From an uncultured Oscillospiraceae bacterium (GTDB taxonomy: Bacteria > Bacillota > Clostridia > Oscillospirales > Acutalibacteraceae): a stretch of DNA of 64,000 bases. The notes beneath the pieces were generated by a model that saw nothing but the letters and a program-made list of their open reading frames with translations, searched no databases and was not told where the DNA came from. The stretch is taken from NCBI GenBank assembly GCA_900544715.1, contig UQWL01000005.1, positions 1 to 64,000 of the forward strand, written 5' to 3'. Made by a program: the position numbers and the translations under genes. Shown here in pieces: positions 51,782-59,920 of the stretch. How positions within the stretch are numbered: position 1 is the stretch's first letter; each line of letters starts with the position of its first letter.

Positions 51782-52462
51782 ATGACTGCGAAAACCAAAG
51801 AAAACCTTTCCGTTGCGGCGCGCGTTTGCGTTGCGCTTATCATCCTGCTGCTGATTATCCTCAATTACGACCGGCTGACGCACATTGATATGCGCGCCCT
51901 GGTGGAGCTGGCACCGAATTTTGCTGTGGCCGTTTTGATGCTGCTGGGCGTCTATCTCGTCAAATCTGTTTTATTTGTCATCCCCGCCTCCCTGATCTAT
52001 GTATCCATCGGCATGGCCTTTGATTGGCCCACAGCCTGCCTAATTAATATGGGCGGCATTCTGCTGGAGGTCTGCACCACTTACCTGCTGGGGCGTTTCC
52101 TCGGCGGGAACCGCGTAGAGCAGCTCTTACGCAAAAACAAGGGCGGCGAAAAGCTATTAAACCTCGATTTACAGGATAAACCGGGCTTTATCTTTCTCGT
52201 GCGGTTTGTGCCCGCCTTCCCAATCGATTTTACCAGCCTGTTCTTCGGCGCATTCACAAAACCACGGATTTTCCCGCTCTATATCCTGATGTCCCTCTTA
52301 GGGCTGGCGCCCCGTGTGATCGCCCTTACGATCCTGGGCGATCAGATTTACGACCTGATCCCCATGCGCCTGGTCGTGGCCGCCTGTGTGGTGGCTATCC
52401 CCATCGGGGTTGTGGTTTATCTCATCCGGCGGAAAGCCAAAAAAAAGAAAGCGCAACAGTGA
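51782..52462 (+). CDS. TVP38/TMEM64 (VTT) family membrane protein
   Basis: 226 residues from MTAKTKENL at 51782. Five or six hydrophobic segments; the VTT core is PASLIYVSIGMAFDWPTACL, then LLGRFLGG, then FLVRFVPAFPIDFTSLFFGA and the last helix VVAIPIGVVVYLI with a basic tail RRKAKKKKA. DedA-like proteins of this family are implicated in lipid scrambling or transport; the specific role is unknown. TATAAT at about 51719 suggests its own promoter. Confidence 0.85.
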   Translation: MTAKTKENLSVAARVCVALIILLLIILNYDRLTHIDMRALVELAPNFAVAVLMLLGVYLVKSVLFVIPASLIYVSIGMAFDWPTACLINMGGILLEVCTTYLLGRFLGGNRVEQLLRKNKGGEKLLNLDLQDKPGFIFLVRFVPAFPIDFTSLFFGAFTKPRIFPLYILMSLLGLAPRVIALTILGDQIYDLIPMRLVVAACVVAIPIGVVVYLIRRKAKKKKAQQ

Positions 52463-52467
52463 GAAAA

Positions 52468-52516
52468 CAGGCGAGCGGCCAGCGCAAAAAGTGCGTTTCA
52501 GCCGCCTGCTTTTTTG
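52468..52516 (+). terminator. Terminator after the VTT gene
   Basis: CAGGCG (52468-52473) pairs with CGCCTG (52503-52508), with a further inner hairpin, followed by CTTTTTTG. Confidence 0.6.
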
Positions 52517-52529
52517 TGCCGTTTTTCGC

Positions 52530-52558
52530 TTGCGGGTGGGCCGGACATGCAGTATAAT
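52530..52558 (+). promoter_or_regulatory. Promoter of gldA
   Basis: TTGCGG at 52530-52535, a 17-base spacer and a perfect TATAAT at 52553-52558, giving a leader of about 150 bases before gldA. Confidence 0.5.
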
Positions 52559-52678
52559 AGCCCTAAACAATAGCGTTTGATGCATTGGTGAGCTTATGAA
52601 AACACGGATTTGAGCTAACACCCTGCGGTCGCTCCACACAGTGCGCTCTACTCTGATTCCTCACAACAATAAACAATG

Positions 52679-52700
52679 AAAGCCGGAGCTCCGGCTTTTT
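52679..52700 (+). terminator. Leader terminator upstream of gldA
   Basis: A 20-base perfect palindrome (AAAGCCGGAG and its complement) runs directly into a T-run, only 20 bases before the gldA start and downstream of its promoter. This is where an attenuator would sit. Antitermination by GlpP is possible but unproven. Confidence 0.65.
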
Positions 52701-52719
52701 CAGAAAGGATGGTATTCTT

Positions 52720-53823
52720 ATGGCAAACATCATTGCAAGCCCCACCCGCTATATCCAAGGCAAAGGCGAACTGCAAAACCTGCGCCAGCATGTGGAAATG
52801 CTCGGCAAAAAGCTGTTTATCCTCACCACTGCCTCCGGGCAGGCACGCGTTGCGCCCGCGATCAATGCAAGCGTTGCAGGCTCCGACTGCACCGCGGTTT
52901 ATGAGCCCTTCCACGGCGAATGCAGCCAAAGTGAAATTGACCGTGTGGTGGCCGATTTTCAGGCGTCCGGCTGTGATCTGATCGTCGGCATCGGCGGCGG
53001 CAAAACACACGACACCGCCAAGGCTGCCGCACATTACGCGGGCTGCCCCGTTGTGATCGTGCCGACCATCGCCTCCACGGACGCGCCTTGCAGCGCCCTC
53101 TCCGTGATTTATACGGATGATGGCGTATTCGACCGCTACCTCTTCCTGCCCGCCAGCCCAAACGTTGTGCTGGTTGATACGGAAATCGTCAGCAAAGCGC
53201 CCGCCCGCCTGCTGGTTTCCGGCATGGGCGACGCGCTGGCAACCTATTTTGAAGCGCGCGCCTGCCAGCGCTCTAACGCAACCAACTGTGTAGGCGGCAA
53301 AACGACGCTCGCCGCCATGGCTTTGGCACGCCTGTGCTATGATACCCTGATGGCGGATGGGCGCAAGGCCGCCGTCGCCGCCAAGGCAGGCGCCTGCACC
53401 AAAGCGCTTGAAAACATTGTGGAAGCAAACACCTACCTCTCCGGCATTGGGTTCGAGAGCGGCGGCCTTGCGGGCGCGCACGCCATCCACAATGGCCTGA
53501 CCGCCATCCCGGAAACCCATTCCCTCTATCACGGTGAAAAGGTCGCGTTCGGCACGCTCGTCCAGCTCGTTTTGGAGGATGAAAAGAGCGAGCAGATTCA
53601 GGAGGTCGTCCGCTTCTGCACAGACGTTGGCCTGCCGACAACGCTCGCCGGGCTCGGCATTTCCGAAATCAAGCCGGAGCAGATTCACGCCGTGGCGGAG
53701 CTCGCCTGCGCGCCCAGCGATACGCTTGGCAACATGCCCTTTGCCGTCACACCGGACGCTGTTTATGACGCGATCCTCGGCGCGGATGCAATCGGCCGGA
53801 AATACGAGGAAATCCACGCCTAA
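52720..53823 (+). CDS. gldA: Glycerol dehydrogenase
   Basis: 367 residues, iron/zinc alcohol dehydrogenase superfamily. NAD-binding GIGGGKTHDTAKAAA near residue 90, VPTIASTDAPCSALSVIY, and metal ligands Asp in GMGDALATYFEA, His in GAHAIHNGL and His in YHGEKVAFG. It oxidises glycerol to dihydroxyacetone with NAD. GAAAGGATG precedes the start. It is a single gene between terminators; the one upstream may be regulatory. Confidence 0.95.
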   Translation: MANIIASPTRYIQGKGELQNLRQHVEMLGKKLFILTTASGQARVAPAINASVAGSDCTAVYEPFHGECSQSEIDRVVADFQASGCDLIVGIGGGKTHDTAKAAAHYAGCPVVIVPTIASTDAPCSALSVIYTDDGVFDRYLFLPASPNVVLVDTEIVSKAPARLLVSGMGDALATYFEARACQRSNATNCVGGKTTLAAMALARLCYDTLMADGRKAAVAAKAGACTKALENIVEANTYLSGIGFESGGLAGAHAIHNGLTAIPETHSLYHGEKVAFGTLVQLVLEDEKSEQIQEVVRFCTDVGLPTTLAGLGISEIKPEQIHAVAELACAPSDTLGNMPFAVTPDAVYDAILGADAIGRKYEEIHA

Positions 53824-53897
53824 GCCAACAGCAATAGAATCTGCTGCTGCAATCAAAAAGGGTGCGTTGCATCATGCATGAATAAACGCAGAATTAG

Positions 53898-53945
53898 GAG
53901 GACTGTTGCAAAATGAAATATTTTGCAACAGTTCTCTTTTTCGCA
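53898..53945 (+). terminator. Terminator after gldA
   Basis: ACTGTTGCAAAAT (53902-53914) pairs with ATTTTGCAACAGT (53920-53932), followed by CTCTTTTTC. It ends only about 20 bases before the next gene, leaving little space for a separate promoter. Confidence 0.8.
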
Positions 53946-53961
53946 TCATGGAGGGCTTTCC

Positions 53962-54693
53962 ATGCAGGAAAACAAATATGACAATCCGGTCTTTTTTGAA
54001 AAATACAGCCAAATGTCCCGCTCTAAGGAAGGATTAAGCGGCGCCGGAGAATGGGAGACGTTAAAAGACTTGCTGCCCGACTTTGCCGGCAAGCGCGTGC
54101 TCGACCTCGGCTGCGGCTATGGCTGGCACTGCATCTATGCCATGGAGCAGGGCGCGAAGAGCGTCACGGGGATCGACCTCTCTGAAAAAATGCTCGAGGT
54201 GGCCCGTGAGAAAACGCGCTTCCCGCAGGCGCGATACCTCCGTATGCCAATTGAGGAAATCAACTTTGCAGAAAACAGCTTTGATATTGTGCTCAGCTCG
54301 CTAGCCCTGCACTACGTCGCGTCGTTTGATGCGGTGGCAAAACGAGTCAATCGCTGTCTTGTTGCGGGCGGTTCGTTTGTTTTCTCCGCAGAGCATCCCA
54401 TTTTTACCGCATACGGTACGCAGGACTGGTATTACGACGCGGACGGCAAGATTCTGCATTTCCCTGTGGACAATTATTTTTACGAGGGCGAGCGTACGGC
54501 GCGTTTTCTGGGGGAAGAGGTGGTCAAATATCACAAAACACTGACGACCTATCTCGATGGCCTGTTGACTAACGGCTTCGAAATTCAGCGCGTTGTGGAG
54601 CCACAGCCGCCGGCGCATAGGATGGAGCTCGAAGGGATGCGGGATGAAATGCGCAGGCCGATGATGCTGATTGTTGCGGCAAGGAAGAAATAG
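53962..54693 (+). CDS. Class I SAM-dependent methyltransferase
   Basis: 243 residues from MQENKYDNPVFF at 53962, with ATGGAGG upstream. Motif I is VLDLGCGYGWHCIYA, followed by GIDLSEKMLEVA, then FDIVLSSLALHYV and LVAGGSFVFSAEHP. The substrate is unknown; the UbiE/Methyltransf_11 group acts on small molecules. It sits directly behind the gldA terminator, so expression may depend on read-through. Confidence 0.85.
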   Translation: MQENKYDNPVFFEKYSQMSRSKEGLSGAGEWETLKDLLPDFAGKRVLDLGCGYGWHCIYAMEQGAKSVTGIDLSEKMLEVAREKTRFPQARYLRMPIEEINFAENSFDIVLSSLALHYVASFDAVAKRVNRCLVAGGSFVFSAEHPIFTAYGTQDWYYDADGKILHFPVDNYFYEGERTARFLGEEVVKYHKTLTTYLDGLLTNGFEIQRVVEPQPPAHRMELEGMRDEMRRPMMLIVAARKK

Positions 54694-54713
54694 TGTATCA
54701 ATGGAACCCATAA

Positions 54714-54862
54714 AAAATAGCCGGTAGCTAACTGCTTGCGTAAGCGATACGTATCTCTGTGATCTATGTGGTGATGGCGGGCTTTGTTTTGTTACTCGCT
54801 ACGCTTTGTCATAAAAAATACCGGTGCTCAATAGAACCGGATATTGCTTGATTTTATCATTA
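54714..54862. other. Intergenic stretch after the methyltransferase gene
   Basis: No gene or regular structure that I can support. Confidence 0.4.
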
Positions 54863-54897
54863 AAACAAAAAGAAGCCCCTGATTGAATCAGGGGCTC
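54863..54897 (-). terminator. Terminator of the frameshifted small gene
   Basis: AGCCCCTGATT and AATCAGGGGCT pair perfectly. On the minus strand the stem is followed by TCTTTTTGTTTT. Confidence 0.75.
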
Positions 54898-54915
54898 TCA
54901 GCGGCAATCTGCTCT

Positions 54916-55198
54916 TTATTTTATATAAAACGCGCTTTTGCGCGCATCATTTCCCACCGGCCAATCCTGGATGGGAGGCTGAATCGCCTCCGCCATCCAT
55001 TCGACATACTGTCGTATCAGGATGTTATCGCAAATCCAGGATTCAACCGATGAAACCCTTGCCGCTCTCCGCCTGCATCAGTGCAGCCAGCTCCAGCGTT
55101 TTGCGCAGCCTCTTCCAGCCGCCCATGCGCTTGCTGTGAATCAGCTCATTGAGCGTTCTCTGCTCACTGATGTGCAGATCAGAAGTTCTTTCCATCAT
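54916..55198 (-). pseudogene. Small gene with a probable single-base frameshift
   Basis: ATG 55198 has a strong GGAAAGGAGTGA site and a promoter upstream (TTGACA, 17 bases, TAAACT). The first frame gives 51 residues (MMERTSDLHISEQRTLNELI ... ESGKGFIG) and stops at 55043. Removing one G near 55047 continues the protein as VESWICDNILIRQYVEWMAE and on to a TAA at 54916-54918, just before a terminator. About 95 residues in all. No family is recognised. It could be a 51-residue protein as it stands. Confidence 0.5.
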
Positions 55199-55508
55199 TA
55201 CCAATCACTCCTTTCCTTTGTTCTGGTTTTAGTTTACTACAGTATATCCATCTTGTCAAGTAATATTGCACAACTGACAGTCTCTCCATTTGTGCAAAAT
55301 GACCAATGCGCATCGATCCACTCTCTTTTTCATTCTTTCCAGTTGTCTTCTTGTCTGCCCACTTCATTTGTGAGATTTGTACAATCCGATCGTTAAAGTT
55401 CTGTAACAATCGACAAACGTTAAAGTTTCGTTTAAAAATCGCACCGAAAAGTTTGTGAAAAATTTACCACGAAAAAGGTGCTGACGCATGAGGCATCAAG
55501 ATACGCAA
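55199..55508. other. Intergenic stretch upstream of the small gene
   Basis: Contains the minus-strand promoter TTGACA-17-TAAACT near 55229-55258 and two copies of GTTAAAGTT near 55392 and 55419 in direct orientation. No gene is supported. Confidence 0.4.
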
Positions 55509-55545
55509 GGGGTTGAAGCATCGTGAAACAGGATGCTTCAACCCC
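55509..55545 (-). terminator. Terminator of rsmA
   Basis: GGGGTTGAAGCATC (55509-55522) pairs with GATGCTTCAACCCC (55532-55545), just after the gene's stop. Confidence 0.65.
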
Positions 55546-55573
55546 CTATCTGCCTGATTCCTATATGCCCTTT

Positions 55574-56425
55574 TTAGCCCGGCAATGCTTCACACAGGGC
55601 GGCAAGCTCCTCCATGGAAAGCTTTTCTGCCCGAACGTTCCCCTCCAGCCCTGCCGCTTCAAGCGCGGCGGCCACATCGCCCTTTGGAAGTGCCATCCCG
55701 GCGCTGATTGCATTCAGCGCCGTTTTGCGCCGCTGCCCAAAGGCCGCCTTGACCATACGGAAAAACTTTTTTTCATCCGTGAGCGCCACCGCCGGAGCTT
55801 GCCGGATCTGAAGGCGAATCACAGCGCTATCCACATTCGGCGCGGGGAGAAAGGAGCCGCGCGACACGGAAAACAGCTTCTCCGCCTGCGCATAATACTG
55901 CACCGCAACCGTCACCGCGCCCGCCTCCCGGCTTCCAACCGGGGCGCAGAGCCGTTCGGCCGCCTCCTTCTGTACCATAACGGTGATGGAGCGAAACGGC
56001 AGCCGCTCCTCCAGCAGCCGCATAATCACAGGCGAAGTAATATAATAGGGAAGATTTGCGCAGATGGATACCTCCATCCCTGCGAACCGCTCCTTCAAAA
56101 TCGCGCGCAGATCCGCCTTGAGCACGTCTTCATTGACAATTTCCACATTGTCAAAATCCGCAAGCGTTTCTGAAAGCACGGGGAGCAGCCGCCGGTCCAA
56201 CTCCAGCGCAACAACCTTGCGCGCCCGCCTGGCAAGCTCTGCCGTCAGCACGCCGATGCCGGGCCCGATCTCCAGCACGCCCTGCCCGTCTGCGCCGCAG
56301 CTTTCCGCCATTTGGGGGCAAACGGATGGATTCACCAAAAAATTCTGCCCCAGCGCTTTTGAAAACGTAAACCCGTGCCGGGAAAGCACCTCTCGCACAA
56401 CGCTGATATCTGTTAAGCTCTGCAT
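55574..56425 (-). CDS. rsmA: 16S rRNA dimethyladenosine transferase
   Basis: 283 residues. Dimethylates two adjacent adenosines in the 3' hairpin of 16S rRNA (KsgA). Motifs: SKALGQNFLVNP at the N-terminus, LEIGPGIGVLTAELA (SAM loop), ALELDRRLLP and the catalytic NLPYYITSPV. The helical C-terminal domain is complete. It lies 22 bases downstream of the HD hydrolase gene and is probably co-transcribed with it. Confidence 0.95.
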   Translation of the reverse strand: MQSLTDISVVREVLSRHGFTFSKALGQNFLVNPSVCPQMAESCGADGQGVLEIGPGIGVLTAELARRARKVVALELDRRLLPVLSETLADFDNVEIVNEDVLKADLRAILKERFAGMEVSICANLPYYITSPVIMRLLEERLPFRSITVMVQKEAAERLCAPVGSREAGAVTVAVQYYAQAEKLFSVSRGSFLPAPNVDSAVIRLQIRQAPAVALTDEKKFFRMVKAAFGQRRKTALNAISAGMALPKGDVAAALEAAGLEGNVRAEKLSMEELAALCEALPG

Positions 56426-56447
56426 GCCAATTCCCTTTCCGCCCGCT

Positions 56448-57107
56448 TTACAGCAACCTTGAATGATTGATCAGCAGCTCAAATTTCAGGCCGAGATAAT
56501 CCGCCGATTTTTTACACAGCATCATGCGGTCAAGAAAAATTTCGAAATAATCCATCACAGCGCAGATTTCCGTATCAATCTTCATCCTTAAGACGATTGT
56601 TTTTTCCTCTGTGTCGATCTTCAGCTCCGCCTTCTGCACGGCAAAATTCACGCGGTCGTGAATATCGGAGCTCACCGTCTCCTGGTTGCGCACACGAGAG
56701 CGGCGCACGTCGCTTTTATCCGCGAGGATCAGTGCCGCGGCGATCGGGCTGACTGCGGCGGCCGTTTTCTCATCGTGGTGGCCGATGGCGGAGACGATCT
56801 GCGCCGTTTCATCCGGCGAAAAACCGAGGCGCGAAAGGATCTGGAAGGCGAGGCATGCGCCGTTCTGCGCATGGTAATGGCGGTTGACGAGATTGCCGAT
56901 ATCGTGCATATAGCCCGCAATCTGCGCGAGCTCACACGTGCGCGCATCGTAGCCCAGCTCCCGCAGAATGCGCGAGGCAATGTCAGACGTGCGCAGCGCA
57001 TGGGGAAAGCCGTGCTCCGTGAACCCCACCGCGCCCAGCACCTCGTTACTGCGCTCAATGTACGTTTTAATTTCAGGATTTTTCCTAATTTCTTCAAAAG
57101 TCAGCAT
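56448..57107 (-). CDS. HD-domain phosphohydrolase
   Basis: 219 residues from ATG 57107 (MLTFEEIRKNPE) with AGAGGAAA upstream. The metal-binding HD-fold signature is present: HALRTSDIA, then YMHDIGNLVN, then IGHHDEK. Such proteins hydrolyse nucleotides or cyclic dinucleotides. The C-terminal third is a beta-rich segment (ELKIDTEEKTIVLRMKIDTE) of unknown role. Substrate unknown. Upstream of rsmA on the same strand. Confidence 0.85.
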   Translation of the reverse strand: MLTFEEIRKNPEIKTYIERSNEVLGAVGFTEHGFPHALRTSDIASRILRELGYDARTCELAQIAGYMHDIGNLVNRHYHAQNGACLAFQILSRLGFSPDETAQIVSAIGHHDEKTAAAVSPIAAALILADKSDVRRSRVRNQETVSSDIHDRVNFAVQKAELKIDTEEKTIVLRMKIDTEICAVMDYFEIFLDRMMLCKKSADYLGLKFELLINHSRLL

Positions 57108-57140
57108 GTTTTTTCCTCTCATGATGTGATAAACTCCCTA

Positions 57141-57169
57141 TTGGTTTTCCCGCATTCCTGCGCTATAAT
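57141..57169 (+). promoter_or_regulatory. Promoter of galE
   Basis: TTGGTT at 57141-57146, a 17-base spacer and a perfect TATAAT at 57164-57169. Confidence 0.6.
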
Positions 57170-57226
57170 GAAAGAAGGGCAAACGGAAAACCTGCCCTAT
57201 TTTCAAACACCAAGGAGGAGTTTCGT

Positions 57227-58249
57227 ATGACGATTCTGGTCACCGGCGGCGCCGGCTATATCGGCAGCCACACCTGCATTGAATTGCTCAAGGCAGGCTA
57301 TGAAGTTATTATACTCGATAACTTTTACAACAGCAAGAGGGAAGTCCTGCGCCGCATCGGCGAACTCAGCGGAAAAGAATTCGGCTTTTATGAGTGTGAT
57401 ATTCGTGACCGCGCCGGGCTCGACCGCATCTTCCAGAAGGAGAAGATCGACGCGGTCATTCATTTCGCCGGGCTGAAGGCGGTCGGCGAATCCTGCGTTA
57501 AGCCGCTGGAATACTATGAAAACAACGTCGGCGGCACGGTCACGCTCTGCGAAGCGATGCGCGATGCAGGCGTGAAAAAAATGGTATTCAGCTCCTCCGC
57601 TACCGTATATGGCATGAACAACCCCTCCCCGCTGCGCGAGGATATGCCCGTGGGTGGCACGACGAACCCCTACGGCACCACAAAGCTCATGATTGAGCAT
57701 ATCCTCCAGGATCTGTATCGGTCTGACAAGGAGTGGGGCATCGCCCTTCTGCGCTACTTTAACCCCATCGGCGCGCACAAGAGCGGCCGCATCGGGGAAG
57801 ATCCGAATGGCATCCCGAACAATCTCATGCCCTATATTACACAGGTTGCCATCGGTAAGCGCCCGCAGCTCCAGGTTTACGGTGACGATTATGACACGCC
57901 GGATGGAACAGGCGTGCGCGACTACATCCATGTAGTTGATCTGGCCCTCGGCCATGTGAAGGCTGTTGAAAAATGCGCGGAAAAGAATGGCGTTGATATC
58001 TATAACCTCGGCACAGGCGTTGGTTACAGCGTGCTCGACGTGGTGCACGCCTTTGAGAAAGCTTCCGGCGTAAAAATCGCTTACCAAGTGACTGACCGCC
58101 GCCCGGGCGATATCGCCACCTGCTATTCCGATCCTTCGAAGGCGGCGAAGGAGCTCGGCTGGACAGCTGCGCGCGGCATTGAGGAGATGTGTGAGGATAG
58201 CTGGCGCTGGCAGAAGCAGAACCCGAACGGCTACCCGGACGAAGCTTAA
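57227..58249 (+). CDS. galE: UDP-glucose 4-epimerase
   Basis: 340 residues. Extended short-chain dehydrogenase with NAD loop TGGAGYIGSHT, AGLKAVGESC, the catalytic Ser/Tyr/Lys in SSSATVYG and YGTTK, and RYFNPIGAH. Interconverts UDP-glucose and UDP-galactose, for galactose use or for envelope polysaccharides. CAAGGAGGAG precedes the start. Monocistronic, between its own promoter and terminator. Confidence 0.95.
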   Translation: MTILVTGGAGYIGSHTCIELLKAGYEVIILDNFYNSKREVLRRIGELSGKEFGFYECDIRDRAGLDRIFQKEKIDAVIHFAGLKAVGESCVKPLEYYENNVGGTVTLCEAMRDAGVKKMVFSSSATVYGMNNPSPLREDMPVGGTTNPYGTTKLMIEHILQDLYRSDKEWGIALLRYFNPIGAHKSGRIGEDPNGIPNNLMPYITQVAIGKRPQLQVYGDDYDTPDGTGVRDYIHVVDLALGHVKAVEKCAEKNGVDIYNLGTGVGYSVLDVVHAFEKASGVKIAYQVTDRRPGDIATCYSDPSKAAKELGWTAARGIEEMCEDSWRWQKQNPNGYPDEA

Positions 58250-58335
58250 CGGGCAGAAGCGCACAATCGCCAAATCACATAGGCCGCAAAGCGGCCGTAC
58301 GATTTTCAAAAATCATTTTGATCGGGTGAGCACCT

Positions 58336-58377
58336 ACCGTATGCAAGGCTGAAAGGCGATTGCATACGGTTTTTTTG
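58336..58377 (+). terminator. Terminator after galE
   Basis: ACCGTATGCAA (58336-58346) pairs with TTGCATACGGT (58360-58370), followed by TTTTTTT. Confidence 0.85.
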
Positions 58378-58412
58378 TGGCTCTCCAATCCACCGTTCTT
58401 GGAGGGGACGCA

Positions 58413-59774
58413 ATGATCTTAACAGAAAACAAGCCGAAAAAGGAGCTGGGCGGCATTGCATACACGCTGATCCGGTTTAGCCTGCCGCTGATCCTCAGCG
58501 GTATCTTGCAGCAGCTTTATAACTGGGCGGACGCCTTTATCGTCGGCAATGTGGAGGGGGAGCTGGCCCTGGCGGCAATCGGCGCAACCGGTACGGTCGT
58601 CAACTTTTACCTGATGGCGATCACCGGCTTTGCGATCGGGCTTGCCATCCTGTTCGCCCAAAAATTCGGCAGTGGCAAAACAGCCGCCATTCCGAAGCTG
58701 CTCGCGGCTTTCTCGATTCTCCTCGGGCTCAGCTTTGCCCTGCTTGCAGCGGTGGGGATTGGGCTTACCGCCCCGCTGCTGCGCCTGATGCACACCACGC
58801 CGGATACCATCCAGTTGGCGGAAAACTACTTAAAGATCATTTTTGCAGGCGTACCCTTCCTCGCCGTCTATCATGTGTATTCCGCCGCGCTGCGTGGCAT
58901 TGGCGACAGCCGCGCGCCATTTCTGGCCATTCTTTTCTCTTCCGTTCTGAATGTCGCACTGGATCTGCTCTTCGTCGCCTGGCTGCATTGGGGTGTGGAA
59001 GGGGCCGCCGCCGCAACGGTTCTCTCCCAGGCAGCAATGACGGTGTTTTTGATCGCCTACGCCGCCAAAAAACACGCCTTGCTGCGCTTGAGCGCAGGCA
59101 AAGGGAGGATGGATCGGGCTCTGCTGGCGCAGGGCGTGCGGCTGGGGCTGCCGCCCATGATCCAATCCAGCGTCAGCGCCTTCGGGAGCCTTCTACTGCA
59201 AAATTTCATGAATGGGTTCGGCACCCAAACCGTGGCGGCGATCACTACAGCATACCGGGTAGATTCCATTATCCTGCTGCCCATCATCAATCTCAGTTCC
59301 GGCATTTCCACCATCGTCGCCCAAAGCTATAGCGCGGGTGAAAAAAAGCGCGCTCAAAAAACATTCACCGTCGGCACGCTCCTGATGGCGGCGGTTTCCC
59401 TCCTGTTGACGGGGTTGGTCATCCCAACCGGCGGCCCGATCATCAAACTGTTTGGCGTTGGGCCGGAGGCCACCGCCATCGGGCAGAATTTTTTCTACCA
59501 CATTGCCTGTTTTTATCTGGTTTTCGGCTTGGCGACTGCAGCCCGCGGCTATCTGGAAGGGCTGGGGGATGTGCTTTATTCCAGCATTGCGGGCATTGTG
59601 TCGCTGGCTTCACGCATCATCGCTTCGTATGCAATGGCTGCCCGCTGTGGAAATTTGGTGATCGCCTATGCCGAGGCATTCTCCTGGGGCGTGCTGCTTT
59701 TGCTCTATCTCGTGCGTTTGATATGGAAGGGGCATAATGCCAAACAAGCAAAAACTTTCTGTCATGCTGTTTAA
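58413..59774 (+). CDS. MATE family efflux transporter
   Basis: 453 residues from ATG 58413, with GGAGGGGACGC upstream. Twelve hydrophobic helices in two related halves; typical MATE segments are LPLILSGILQQLYNWADAFIVG at the first helix and GLGDVLYSSI late in the second half. Exports cationic drugs or metabolites against Na+ or H+. Substrate unknown. Confidence 0.9.
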   Translation: MILTENKPKKELGGIAYTLIRFSLPLILSGILQQLYNWADAFIVGNVEGELALAAIGATGTVVNFYLMAITGFAIGLAILFAQKFGSGKTAAIPKLLAAFSILLGLSFALLAAVGIGLTAPLLRLMHTTPDTIQLAENYLKIIFAGVPFLAVYHVYSAALRGIGDSRAPFLAILFSSVLNVALDLLFVAWLHWGVEGAAAATVLSQAAMTVFLIAYAAKKHALLRLSAGKGRMDRALLAQGVRLGLPPMIQSSVSAFGSLLLQNFMNGFGTQTVAAITTAYRVDSIILLPIINLSSGISTIVAQSYSAGEKKRAQKTFTVGTLLMAAVSLLLTGLVIPTGGPIIKLFGVGPEATAIGQNFFYHIACFYLVFGLATAARGYLEGLGDVLYSSIAGIVSLASRIIASYAMAARCGNLVIAYAEAFSWGVLLLLYLVRLIWKGHNAKQAKTFCHAV

Positions 59775-59920
59775 GAGAGCCCGTAAAACGCCAGCAATTC
59801 CTTTGATATTACGGAAAGGGATCCTTCCGGTGGACGCATTGAAGCGCTCCACACAGAGGGATCCCTTTTCCCGATCTCTGCTTTCTCTCCCCTTTTTGCG
59901 GCAACGAAAAAGGCCGTTGC

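Noticed and set aside
57203..58309. A 368-residue minus-strand ORF covering galE
   Set aside because: Exact antisense shadow of galE, which has all catalytic motifs.
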